Below, in pieces: positions 10,499-21,728 of a DNA stretch of 43,613 nucleotides. The first letter of the stretch is position 1. Every line of letters begins with the position of its first letter. Both the position numbers and the translations under genes were made by a program. Source of the DNA: Lactifluus volemus (taxonomy: Eukaryota > Basidiomycota > Agaricomycetes > Russulales > Russulaceae); the NCBI GenBank assembly GCA_022376515.1, contig WTXI01000299.1:1-43613 (forward strand), read 5' to 3'. The notes beneath the pieces are model-generated. The model worked only from the letters and a program-made list of their open reading frames with translations. It did not search any database and had not been told where the DNA came from.

Positions 10499-11014
10499 AC
10501 TTTCAGAGGGACATCAGGGCGACTGGCTAAAGTGTTTGGGGTGACTTTACACCGAGCCCGACGCGTAAAGAGCATACAATGGCCAGCTGCACGGCTGGCC
10601 TTACACCACCATCTGTTGTTCCCATCCATCAGTTTCGTAGGACTACCCTCACGGTCATCCTAAACGCCTACTATATAGCTTATGAGATTTCAATGTACTT
10701 AAAGACCTCCAAATCGTGAGGCCATGGAGCAGCGAGGCATCGCCAACTGTCTCTTCCTCGCTTCCACCTATCAATCCGCGCGTCACACTGCCTGCGCAAC
10801 AGCAGGTTGCGTGTAGCCCATCGGCCATCCGAACGCGTCCGCAACTCGGCTCCCGGGTCGCACCCGTCATCACAGCACAGTATTTAGGCAGTGACGCCTC
10901 TGTGAATTCACGCGGCACCAATTGTGATAGCTTCACAACCGTAGGGGTAAAATAATGGTATGCAATTCGGATATTTGAAATACAGAGTTCGGGTGAATGC
11001 GAGTTACCGCTGGG
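10499..11014. other. Spacer with no recognised feature
   Basis: Unit A homology ends near 10545. The rest, up to the MFS relic, has no counterpart elsewhere in the window and no ORF that I can support. Confidence 0.5.
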
Positions 11015-11515
11015 TTACTTGCCATGCCCGTGCTTCCATGTGTGCCTCGGCAGCTGAGCGGCGACGCAGAGTGCGACACAGACGAATGCGAGGAGCACGG
11101 CATAGACAAAATTCCCACTCAAGACATCATTTGCGAGCGAGAACGCAAACAGCGATGCAGTGGCCGCGGGCCCGACTGTGCGCTGGAAAGCAACCACGCA
11201 TGGTCTGGGCGAGGCCGATCGTTGAGCCAAGCGAACGCTTGTTCGGCGCTGCTGCCGTTATGAACATGAATACCGAGCCTTTATGCACAAATATATTCAG
11301 TGACGGGGCGTCGCGGACGCGAAAACGATGCACTCAATCCCATGTCGGTTATGCAAATTGACGAGAGTTGAGGAGCCATTCGGTCGCGTTGGCGCCGTCA
11401 TGGCCACGGCTGATGTAGCGCGCCGCCAGATTCTCGAACGGGAACAGGAACATGGTGTAGATGATCAAGTATGCAGCCATACAGGTGAGGACGACGCACG
11501 GGAAGAAGATGAATT
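11015..11515 (-). pseudogene. MFS transporter C-terminal relic
   Basis: The minus strand encodes pieces of a major facilitator superfamily membrane transporter in three frames. Reading 5' to 3' on that strand these are FFPCVVLTCMAAYLIIYTMF (about 11505-11440), then FITAAAPNKRSLGSTIGLAQ (about 11265-11205), then TVGPAATASLFAFSL and FVYAVLLAFVCVALCVAAQL (about 11190-11040). The APNKRSLG and VGPA/LFAFS motifs are typical of the last transmembrane helices of fungal DHA1-type MFS proteins. Frame changes near 11200 and 11360 and in-frame stops show it is broken. It ends within about 300 bp of receptor B's start, so it probably marks an old rearrangement junction. Confidence 0.7.
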
Positions 11516-11805
11516 AGAGAATGCCTATTATAATAAGCATCTGTACCCGGATAGCCACATACCGATAGACGCGGGACTAAGATCGAGCCCGCCCAATCTA
11601 TCGGCATTGACCAGACAAGTTGGACAAGGGCCATCGCCGACATTTCGAGCAATGCGCGGCGCGAAATAATTTGGAATTCAAGTTGCCAGTCAGGTGTCAA
11701 GTGTTGTTTGTTGTTTGTTCCCAATGAAGCACGAGGCTGCCAATAGCTGCCTGAACATGCGGCAGCGGTGCCAGTGCTTGTCTCAACTTCTCACTTCACT
11801 CCACG

Positions 11806-14800
11806 ATGGCTCTCCCACAACCGAATACGTATGCCAACGCCTTTCACACCTGATGCCGATGTTCCTGTTAACCATTACTATAGCCCAGATCCTCCAAACT
11901 CCGGAATCGGGTACATCAGTCACTTCATCTTCGCTTTCGATTCTAGTATTTTACTCAGATAATTGTCTCTGATTAGCGCGATCAGCAACCAGGGCGGCGA
12001 AATGCAATCGACTATACCCCAGCTCGAGGTCACTGGTACCTCTCTTAGTAATTCTACTCTGATCAGTACTAAATCTCTCCCTCTTGTCAGTCCTAAGGGC
12101 GCACAATCTTCCTCGTCTTAAAGTCCTCCCAGGCAAAGAGCGACAGTTTTATGTTACAGTGGCCAACGGGAAGAATACATGGCAGACACGATCGAGGCAG
12201 GGCGTGGCGCAGCACGTGGAGTGGAACGAAAAAGTTGACGCATTGTGAGAGCTGCCACTGTCGGATTTTTATACCCAGGTCCAACTGACTGTCCTGCAGT
12301 GTTTTACCACCACTCTCCGGTATTACGATATCTCTTTATGCGAAGAGGACCGTGCGGACAGACATCCTTATCGGAAGGCAGGAGATCACCTGCGAAGCTC
12401 GACGTGGTTCGTCTATTCCTTCGAATTCTTACCCATGCGCTTGCTGAGCATCGTACATGTAGAACTCGAGATTATATTCAGCAGTGCCGACGGACATGGT
12501 AGACACTTAAGAGAGCCGGTCACACTCCTGTTGACTATCACCGCGTCGACGAACTCTCTAAATGCGGCAGCCACTAGCCCAAGTCCTACAACGACAACAC
12601 TAGACAATTCTGGTGCTGAAGGAGGTGGTACACGTCCTGGTGACCTTCCCACTGGGGGCAATACTCCTGTGGGACCTGTACAAGCTGGCCACACGGAGAT
12701 CTCACGTGCTGTTGACCGTGCCGAGGAAGCCATGAACGCTATGGATACAATGATGGCATGGAAGGGTGCGATTGGTGTTATCAAGCAAGTACTCGACGCT
12801 ATCGGTCCAGTCGCAGATGTATGTCTCACATTGATTTTGCGCATCTGTTGTTTCGCTGAGCTAGCTTTTGCGCTTCAGTTGCTCCCACATGCACAGCTGG
12901 CATGGAAGCTGCTCTCAAAGATTCCCGAGGTGCGTCTCCGTGCCTTGATGGAGGACAGGGAGCGTTCAATGGGTCTCATCAATTGCCAGACTTTACTACT
13001 CCAGCTTCAGCGTGACGACAACGTCCAAACACTACTCAAGGCGATACAAGATGGGTTTGAATTCGCAAGGGAGGCAGATGCCTTGAAGAACATGGAACCA
13101 GCGTCTACTCAGGCAAGAATCCTGGATGAGATGCTGGAGTGCGTCTCGGAATGTGCCAAATTTATCATATCGTATGCGGAGAATGTGCAAGTCGGTACGT
13201 CGTCTTGGCCTCTCTTATTGGCCATCCATCATGGACATTCGATTTTCAGGAAAGCGGACTCTGAAGAATGTCGTGAGCCAAGTTGATGCGAAAGTTGATC
13301 AGTACCGCACAAGTCTCGCTCGACTGCGAGATAATTTCCTCGCGCGTACTGCTGTCGTCACCGGGATTGCTGTGCTAGAAGCTGGTGCGTAGTCCTAATG
13401 GTAATACGATTGTCGAATCATCTTCCTGACGAGGGGCACAAAGAATTGGACGCAAAAATCCGAGAATTGCCTTATAAAGGAGGCTGGCAATTTGGCGATG
13501 GGAAGCGCTGTCTTCCGGGCACACGCGAAGACTTTTTAGATCATATTGTCAAGTGGGTCGAGAGTCCGGAATCTCAACGTGGGCTCGTCCTCCTTGGCCA
13601 AGCAGGCACAGGAAAGTCCTCAATCGCTCATGAGGTCGCACGCCTATTCCAGAATAAGTGCCTCTGCTCTTACTTGGCGTTTCTGCGGAAAGAGGGATCG
13701 AAAGATGAAGCTTACCAGATGTTCACGACGCTCGCTCGCGATCTCTCCGATCGCTATCCTCCGTTCAAATTAGCCCTCGGGAAGGTACTGAAGAATGATC
13801 CGTCTCTTCGTAATACTCGACATTATCGCACACTCTTCGAATCCCTTCTCCTCGAACCAGTCAAGAGCGTTCAGTCCAGCACCCAATCTTGTCGTGATCG
13901 ATGCATTGATGAGAGTGGTGATGTGATCGGTCCAAACGGGTTGCACAAGTTTCTAGCTCAACATCTTTCGAGTTGCCATCCAATTTCCGTATCCTCATCA
14001 CCTCGAGGCCGGATAACGGCATCGAACGTGCGTTCTGTAATGCGTTGTCCGTACGCACCCTCTATATGGATGATCACAACTGGCTGCAAAGACGGAGCAA
14101 GATATTGGGTTATATCTCCGGAGCGAACTCCCTTTGAACCTGTTCGAACGACATGGTGCCGAACTCGCAAAGGCAGCGGAAGGATTGTTTCAGTGGGCAG
14201 CCGTTGCTTCCGGGCTCATAAACATCCTCCTCCTAGTTTGGGTTTAGCAAGAAGCAGTCATACAGCGTCTATTGGGGCATCTCGAGGTCGGGATGGGCAA
14301 GATCCTTGGACCAGCTATATGGAGAAGTTCTGGAAGGGTATTCAAACCGATTGCAGCACAGATCTATTTCGTTCCGTGATGGGGCAGCTTTTTGCTGCAC
14401 TCGTTCCCCTTTCCATGCGTTCATTGACTACTCTGCGACGACATGACCCCAGGATGACCCCGAAGACCCCGACCCCGAGGATTCGAATGCGTTATTGAAA
14501 TGCTCCGTCACCTTGGGTCACTGCTCAGTAACGTGACCTCATCCGACGATACCCTCCCGATCACCCTCTCCACACCTCATTTCGTGACTTCCTGGCTGAT
14601 GAGAAGAGTGGGGTATTTCACATCGACCTTGGCAGGCTCACCGTCAGCTGCACATTCCTGTCTTGGTTAATGCTCAATGGCCTCAAGTTCAACATTTGCA
14701 AACTCGAATCATCATATTTCGCCAACAGGGATCTTCCAGACCTTGAATCTCGAATTTCAGAATACATTCCACTTGCTCTATCGTATGCGTGTGTTTTCTG

Positions 14801-17404
14801 GGGCGATCATTTAGAATGTCTTGGTATTGAACAGGACCTCTTCCCAAAACTTCGATTGCTGTTCGAGACAAGGTTTCTTTTTTGGCTGGAAGTGCTTAGC
14901 ATCAAGAGCAGTGTCGGTCTTGGATCACGAGCATTGGCATCTCTGAACATATGGCTGCGGTCTGATGAGCAGAAGGTACGCGCCTCTAATCATGTTATAC
15001 AACATGTAGTAATTATTGGGTACAATTTCAGCAACCATTCCAATCAGAAGTTGAGAACCTGCTCGCATTAGTGGATGATGCGTCTGCGTTTGTGCGGTAT
15101 TTCGGGATGGCAATATCAAGAAGCGTCCCGCATATATATATATCTGCACTCCCTTTTGCGCCATCCTCTTCCCGTATCCTTGAGCACCACCTTCACCTAT
15201 TCCCCCACACATTTTCTTTGAAACGCGGACAGTTGTCTGATTGGCCAGCACTGGAAATGACGATTCAAGCACATGATGAACCAGTCGAGTCTGTTGTATT
15301 CTCCCCAGATGGGCAGCGGATCGCATCAGCCTCACGAGATCGCACGATTCGGGTGTGGGATGCTACAACAGGGGAAATTGTAGCGGGCCCATTTACCGGA
15401 CATGCTGGTTCCATCTACGCTGTCGCATTCTCGCTAGACGGGAAACGCATCGCATCTGCCTCGCAGGACTGCACGGTTCGGGTGTGGGATGCGGTGACAG
15501 GAGAGGTCGTAGTGGGTCCGTTTACTGGACACACGGATTGGGTCAGATGCGCTGCATTTTCACCGAACGGGCAATACATCGCCTCGGGCTCGGATGATCG
15601 CACGATTCGTGTTTGGGATGCTGCAACTGGAGAGGTCATAGCATGCCCGTTTACTGGACACGTCGGCACGGTCTTCTTTGTTACATTCTCACCAGATGGG
15701 AAACGCATCGCCTCTGCCTCTGAAGATTGCACGATTCGCATGTGGGATGCTGCAACCGGAGAGGTCGTAGCAGGCCCGTATACTGGACACACAGAATGGG
15801 TCATGTGTGTTGCATTCTCACCGGACGGGAAGCAAGTCGCTTCGTCCTCTAACGATCGCACGATTCGTGTGTGGGACGCCACAACAGGAAAGGTGGTAGC
15901 TGGCCCATTTACTGGACACACCGGTCCTATCTTCTCTATCGCATTCTCGCCGGAAGGGAAACACATCACCTCAGCCTCTGGAGATCGCACAATTTGCGTG
16001 TGGGATTCCGCAACAGGTCAGATCGTAGCAGGCCCATTTACTGGACACACAGCTACCATATTTTCTGTTTCAGTCTCACCTGACGGGCAGCGCATTGCCT
16101 CGGCCTCGGAAGATCACACCGTTTGCGTATGGCATCCCAGAAAAGGAGTTGCAAGGGCCTCGTTTACCGGACATACCCAATCGATCTTTTCTGTTGCATT
16201 CTCACCAGATGGGCAACGGATAGCCTCGGCCTCTGCAGATTGCACAATTTGTGTGTGGGATGCCGCAACAGGAGAGCTCACAGCAGGTCCATTTACTGGT
16301 CACACTCATTGGGTCATTTTTGTTGCGTTCTCGCCTGGAGGGCAGCGGATCGCCTCGGCCTCGCGGGATTGCATGATTCGCGTGTGGGATACCACGACAG
16401 GAAATATTGTAACGAGCCCGTTTACTGGACATACCGATGCGGTCTCCTCTGTTGCATTCTCACCGGATGGACAACGCATCGCGTCGGCCTCGCGAGATCG
16501 CACGGTTCGTGTGTGGGATGCCATGACGGGAGAGGTTGTAGTGGGCCCGTGTACTGGACACACTGATGCGGTCCTCGCCGTTGCATTCTCACCGGACGGG
16601 AAGCGCATCGCCTCTGCCTCGAGTGACCGCACGATTCGAGTATGGGATGCTGCGACAGGGGAGGTCGTAGCGGGCCCTTTTAATGGTCACACTCAGTCGG
16701 TCGAATGTGTCGTGTTTTCACCAGACGGGCAGCGAATCGCCTCAGCCTCGTTCGATCACACCATTCGTGTATGGGAGTCTGTGACAGGACAGGTAGTAGC
16801 AAGCCCATTTACCGGACATGCCGATAGCGTCGTCTCTGTTACATTCTCACCGGACGGGCGGCGCATTGCATCGGCCTCGTATGATAGCACGATTCGCTTG
16901 TGGGATTCTGCTACAGGGGTGGCCATAGCTGGCCCGTTCATTGGACACACTGAATGGGCCAACTCGGTTGCATTCTCACCAGACGGGCAGCGGATCATTT
17001 CGGGCTCGGGAGATAGTACGATTCGCATGTGGGATGCCACAACAGGACATGATATTGTGGGCTCGTCCACTGGACTCACCCAATCGACTAACTCTGGTGC
17101 GTCCACTTTGGATGGGCAGCCTACCACCTCGGCCTTACGAGATCACACGTTTCATGTAGGGAACCTCCGAACAGAAGATATTGAGAAAGATCACATTATG
17201 GAGAAGTTCCCAGTCCACAGTGATGGATGGATGTATGGGGAAGATAAAGAACTCCTTTTGTGGATTCCTCCCATTCACCGGCCATACCTTCATAAAGCTA
17301 ACACATCGTGGGTTGCTGGTAAAGATAGAACGGAGGTAGATCTGTCGAAATTTGTGTATGGATTAAATTGGGCTATGGGATACAGTCACGGTTCATCTAA
17401 ATAG
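11806..17404 (+). pseudogene. C2-NACHT-WD40 receptor, copy B, NACHT exon frame-disrupted
   Basis: It has the same eleven-exon plan: 11806-11828, 11884-11910, 11977-12035, 12091-12244, 12300-12406, 12463-12818, 12879-12929, 12990-13194, 13250-13384, 13444-14975, 15032-17404. Exons 1-9 and the WD40 exon are open, and Walker A (GQAGTGKSS, near 13600) is intact. Exon 10 is 1532 nt against 1550 in A and C. All 18 missing bases are single-base losses between about 13880 and 14670, so the frame is correct again at the exon's end but scrambled through Walker B and the rest of NACHT. Either this copy is a pseudogene or the stretch is poor consensus sequence. The 1-kb upstream region shared by A, C and D is absent; homology starts only near 11690. 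Exon 9 joins exon 10 at AAG, and no alternative CAG exists here, which supports that acceptor in all copies. Confidence 0.8.
15269..17077 (+). repeat. Fourteen tandem WD40-coding repeats of copy B
   Basis: Number, unit lengths and register match copy A, including the 42-codon degenerate unit 7. Of the four copies, B is the most different at the variable loop and Asp-flanking positions. Examples are SASFDH in unit 12 and SASYDS in unit 13. The whole array is open despite the damaged NACHT exon. Confidence 0.92.
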
Positions 17405-19699
17405 AGTCACATGTATATATGCAAACTCGTATCCTTCGAATTCGGTTACCGCCAGCGAGTCTGTCTGAGGTATGGCCAATACTAGTAGAGTCGTCTTCAA
17501 TATTATTATAATAAAAAATTTGGGTCACTGCGTTAAAACCCACCGCACTGCCCAAAAGTTGAACCCTTCTCGGAGTCTCGGATGAGCCTAGTTTTGGTCT
17601 CTTTCTCTTGCTCAGGTTCTCTCGTTCTCGCTGAAGTCGCTGGTGGCATGGAGTATTTCGTCTGAGACATCACTTTCTGGCCTGTAGAAGATCCTGCAGC
17701 TGTCCAAAGACATCTAGAGGTGCAGTGGCTTGTGTACCAGAGATTAATATGCTTACAGTAATCCAACTTTCGCTACGCTGACCAATATCACATACCTGTT
17801 CGCTACCAAGGCTCGGATCTGGTCTGGACTCCGGAAGCCCTTCATGAAGAAAACGGTGAGCAAGGTTCAATCCTTAGCTGTCTTGTATATTGGTTGTTCG
17901 GGAGGCGAGTCACAATGTGCCCGAACCAGGTCGTGCCAGTGCCACTCAGTTCCGTGGACACCTTGGTGAGCCGCCAGCGGCTACACCTCCAACGGGTGCT
18001 CTTGAGGCTGGCCATAGCATCGGTATGTTGAGGGACGCCAAGCGTTAGTGTCATGGAGTGCAATTGATGAGTGTGTCCAGAAATGAAGCTAGGGCAACAC
18101 AAGAGCGTGTATCGTGTACGCCGTGTCGGTATGACAGCTACAATTTGTATTTGGACGACATAACGATAACGTCGTGGATTAACAAAGAAGTAACTAGAGA
18201 AAGAGAAGGTAAGGGTGACCGTAGAAGAAATGAGAGGGGTGGTAGCGCCACGCACCTAGCGTTCTCTGGCCTCTCCTCCCTACCCTTTCACAGAGCCAAT
18301 CCTTACTCTTTCTAAAATCTTATCAAAACCTGCCAAGATGCTCCCACGTCTTTGAGAACAGGTCTTCACTGAGGTACCACTGAACTAAATCCCGCTCGGA
18401 GTATAAGTTACTACCCAGTCGGAGGGTGTGGCAGGTATCTTGAGACGGAGACGGCCAATGGAAAGTGAAATCACGGGTATATGCGTTGACACGTGGTGTG
18501 TGAGGTCACGGTCACGGTATTGGTTGGTGGAAACCTCTTCCTGATGAGCAGGTAACACGATGCTTGTCTGATACAAATCATGGCTGGATAAAGGCCTTGT
18601 TACCTTTCCTTTCACTTCACTCATCTCCTTAAGCGAAATGTTTAGTGACCAGGGAGTGACGTGGCATGTATGTCGTTTTCGCACCGCCATGAACATCGAG
18701 TACACACAGACACCTACTCAGTACCGGTGACCAAGGGTCGGAGTCGGGCATGGCCATGTACGTAGTGTTTATATTTCTCTCAACCGCCGGGATCTTGACG
18801 CCTCAAGGCGGATACTAGGCCGTCATTCTTTCCCAAGCGGCTTTGGGCGCCTTGACAGGCGAGAATTAAATGGTGATAATGTGGCCGTTGCGCGACGAGG
18901 GTGGCTCCTACGCCTCCGTGACGCTCTCGCAGCTCAAAATGCCATTTGAGAGTGTGCCAAAACTCGACCCGAGCCCTCCTTTTACTGTTACACTTGACCC
19001 CAACGCGTTGTCGAGCTCGCGTACGGCCCGTTATGCCCCAGCTTTGATCTGATCTGTGATGTGCGACATCCGATGATGTGGCCTTCATAGGTCACAGAAG
19101 AGCACCTTCAAATGTCATTCACCTGACCATAGGTACGGACTCCGAATTGGGGTGCTTGAGGCTCACGAACTGTTCTGGTGTTGCACAGGTCCCTCCGGAG
19201 AATCCAAGACATCATCTAAGTGTTCATCGCAAGTTCGGGCGCGGCATGCTCAGCGTGACCCGCATGGGTGCTTGTGATGATCAGCTACCCATCCCCAAGT
19301 CGTCAGCGTTCCCCTCTTCGGCCCTCCAACTCCTCCCACCATGCCATCGCATTACAATACTCCCTGGCAAGTGCGGTTGCACTATGGCACGGACCTAGGC
19401 CGGCGTATCAAGCGACCCTCCAGCATCTAGGTAGCGGCTTTGTCAGCACATCGCGCCGTGGCAATACGAGACCACGATCCCCCCACGTTGATGGGTTTGG
19501 CGATGAAATGTTAATGTATTTGGTTCTATCTCACTAGTCTCACTAGTTATCGTCAGTGGCGAGCTTCAGTGCGTCTGGTAGTCGTAGAGTAATATAATCA
19601 TGTTATGAAGTGATGGATACAAATTCTCCTGCTACGCGAGAAGCCAGACAGCCCCTTTCAACCCTGTGTCGCCGTCATATCCTGACTCTTCAGTTCAGA
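17405..19699. other. 3' flank of B and unannotated spacer
   Basis: About 17405-18060 is homologous to the 3' flanks of A and C, including the minus-strand relic. Beyond 18070 that homology stops, and the acidic and eL14 genes are absent. The remaining 1.6 kb has only short ORFs with no recognised product. One at 18870-19052 (+), containing SVTLSQLKMPFESV, looks protein-like, but I cannot place it. Confidence 0.45.
17660..18062 (-). pseudogene. Minus-strand relic carried 3' of receptor B
   Basis: It matches the relic behind A and C (HTDAMASLKSTRWRCSR; GTQATAPLDVFGQLQDLLQ, then a stop). In B the two conserved parts are separated by about 150 bp absent from A and C. That extra stretch begins GTGACT and ends GTAAG on the minus strand, so it could be an intron lost elsewhere or an insertion. 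The family is not recognised. Confidence 0.3.
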
Positions 19700-19702
19700 G
19701 CG

Positions 19703-20422
19703 TCACAAGATCCTGTTCATGTGAACTCCGAGGACCGCCCTTAGTTCGATAGAAAATGCGTGCCTAAAAACGGCGAGCTGGTGCGGCTGCATGCTAGTAG
19801 CACCGTTGGCGTCTGTGCAGCCGTACAAGTCGTGGCATCTCCGCCGAAGGTGAGTTCGAGGTCTTTGATGCCAGAAATGTAGCAGAAGATCCGCTTGGTT
19901 TCCGATGGTGCTCCCGCAGATTCTCGAGGAACTGAGATAAGGTGAATCTATGTCTGGTCGAGTGGCTACCGCGGCATGCATGAGACTCCCGGCGATCGCC
20001 TTGGCGGCCTCGTGGTACCATGAATTCTTCTTTCTGGTAACGTAGGACGGATCTGAGGGGATTTCATCCTTCAAATAAACTGCGCTCGGCAGCATGGGAG
20101 TTTTCTGCAGCTCGGCGAGCCCAAAGCGTTTAATGATGGTGGCGATCGATGCTGCTTGAGAGGGTGAGAGCGTCATGGTAGTTGCGCGTGGAGAGTAACA
20201 GGTCATCATCGATATACTTCTTAAATGCGCACGGAAAACGCCCAGGTCTGCCTGTGTGAGGCAAAAACCGAAATCTGTGAGAACACTCGGAAGTGGTTCG
20301 TACCGCTTTTGGCCAGTCAGTTTCAGGCGGTAAACTGGAACTGGAAGTGAGTCGGTGGCTTTTTCAAGCGCATGACGCGATGTACGCCCTCGTAGCAGTT
20401 GAATCGTTTCAACATAGGACAA
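19703..20422 (-). mobile_element. Ty1/copia retrotransposon relic (reverse transcriptase/RNase H part)
   Basis: A 239-codon minus-strand frame resembles the end of a copia polyprotein. YRLKLTGQKRYEPL matches the LYGLKQAGRxWY region, DFGFCLTQADLGVF matches the following GF..xxxDxxVF region, and SQAASIATIIKRFGL and IAGSLMHAAVATRPDI match the highly conserved block before RNase H. The catalytic YVDD-type motif is not recognisable (MMTCY at the expected place), and the domain order is truncated at both ends. No LTRs or integrase were seen nearby. This is a decayed internal fragment, not a mobile copy. Confidence 0.75.
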
Positions 20423-20429
20423 AGCCAGC

Positions 20430-21728
20430 AGAACGGCCTACTATATGTAAAATGCCACATATCTTTGGCAGTTCCACATCTTTTGATGGTTTAGTTCGGA
20501 AGGCCGGAGGTAGATGCCACTTGGTGTGTCCGGATGGCATGTAACGGCAGCAACTACGTGCATATATACAGAAACCCATGAAGACACTGCAGGAAAATCA
20601 TGCTGTGGAAGCTGGCGGACACGATCACATGGCACATGATGAGGCAAAACGATTGATTGTAACGTTAACGAGGTACTGTGCAAGCTCGGCCTTTCGTTTA
20701 GAAGGAAAATGAGGTCGTTAGGTGGCGTACATTACATCTCCATGTCGGTTCCGAATAAAGCCCACTCTTTTCGTCTCCCACTGGCTCCCGTGATTGAGAT
20801 CGTTAGGTAGTCATCCAGCAAACCCGTTTCCAGGCGACATGTCCCAATCACCGTTTCCCTTCTGTAGTTGCTCGCGCAGCTAATGTCAATGCTGAGACTC
20901 GGAGTGGGCAGCTCTTAGCTGTTGCGGGTGACGGAGTACAGTAGGAGTCAAAAAGGCGCTCCTGATTTTTGCCAAACTCCGACATCCCCGTCCAATGCTC
21001 TCTTATTTCTTTCCTAGTCTCACTCAAGTCTCCCCAACCATCCTTGAAAAAAAAAAAAGACCATCTTCGTCGGCGTCGCCACCCCAAGTTCTAGATATTC
21101 ACCCTCCTACTGACGTAACTCTGAACAAAAGAAAGAGGAACTCGCAAGAATGGGAGGGAGCACAGAAGGCTACGTATAGGGGGTCATCATACACGGCTAC
21201 GATGTCTGCGCAAAGATTCTTCCTCTCTGCAGTCTGTGGGCTCCGATTTGTCAAGGTATCCACCTGAAGGGTCACCGGTCACCGTACAGCATTTTTCGCT
21301 AGAACATAGTTTAAGGCATGGCCCAAGGCAGTCTTTCAGTGGAGGGCATCTTCATCGTATACGAGACTACTGTATGTTGTTGGCTGTCATAATTCATATC
21401 TCTTTCTTATTTTTCCACGCCTTGTAAAGTACCATACCACACTTGTTTATAAGGTTACTCGTACTATATAAGATTTGGCTTTGACCTCGCAAGCATCCCC
21501 CGGATCCCCGGATCTCTAGCCAAATGGCCCTTGCATATGCCAGCGTGCGAGTAAGAATGTGCTCTGGCATAATTCCAGCAAATTGGGTTATTCGTGCGAG
21601 GGTTGCCAGCGCGCTTCCACTGGCAGGTGTCAACGTAACTACTATTGTTGGTTGTTTGCCCAACGGATGAAGCGCCCTCCGGGTCGGGGCTGCCAACAGC
21701 TTGTCTCAACTTCTCACTTCAGTCTACG
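20430..21728. other. Spacer and upstream region of receptor C
   Basis: About 20430-20820 has no recognised feature. From 20820 the sequence is the counterpart of the region upstream of A. The TATAAAA found upstream of A and D is replaced here by a run of twelve A residues near 21047-21058. The proximal part (about 21480-21700) is well conserved with A and D and is the likely promoter. No gene is supported. Confidence 0.55.

Larger units (their letters stand above)
1..10545. repeat. Segmental duplication, unit A (partner of 20820-31235)
   Basis: The stretch from the window's left edge to just past the eL14 pseudogene matches 20820-31235 in the same order and orientation: upstream region, C2-NACHT-WD40 gene, minus-strand relic, acidic-protein gene, eL14. 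Homology begins in the window's first bases (shared motif CACCGTTTCCCTTCTGTAG) and fades soon after the eL14 stop codon. Differences are mostly scattered substitutions and small indels, so the copies are paralogous and diverged rather than an assembly duplicate. The left end of this unit may lie outside the window. Confidence 0.9.

Noticed and set aside
12930..12989. Coding readthrough of intron 7 in receptor B
   Set aside because: It is 60 nt and open in B, but has good GTGCGT and CCAG splice sites and is not open in phase in A or C.
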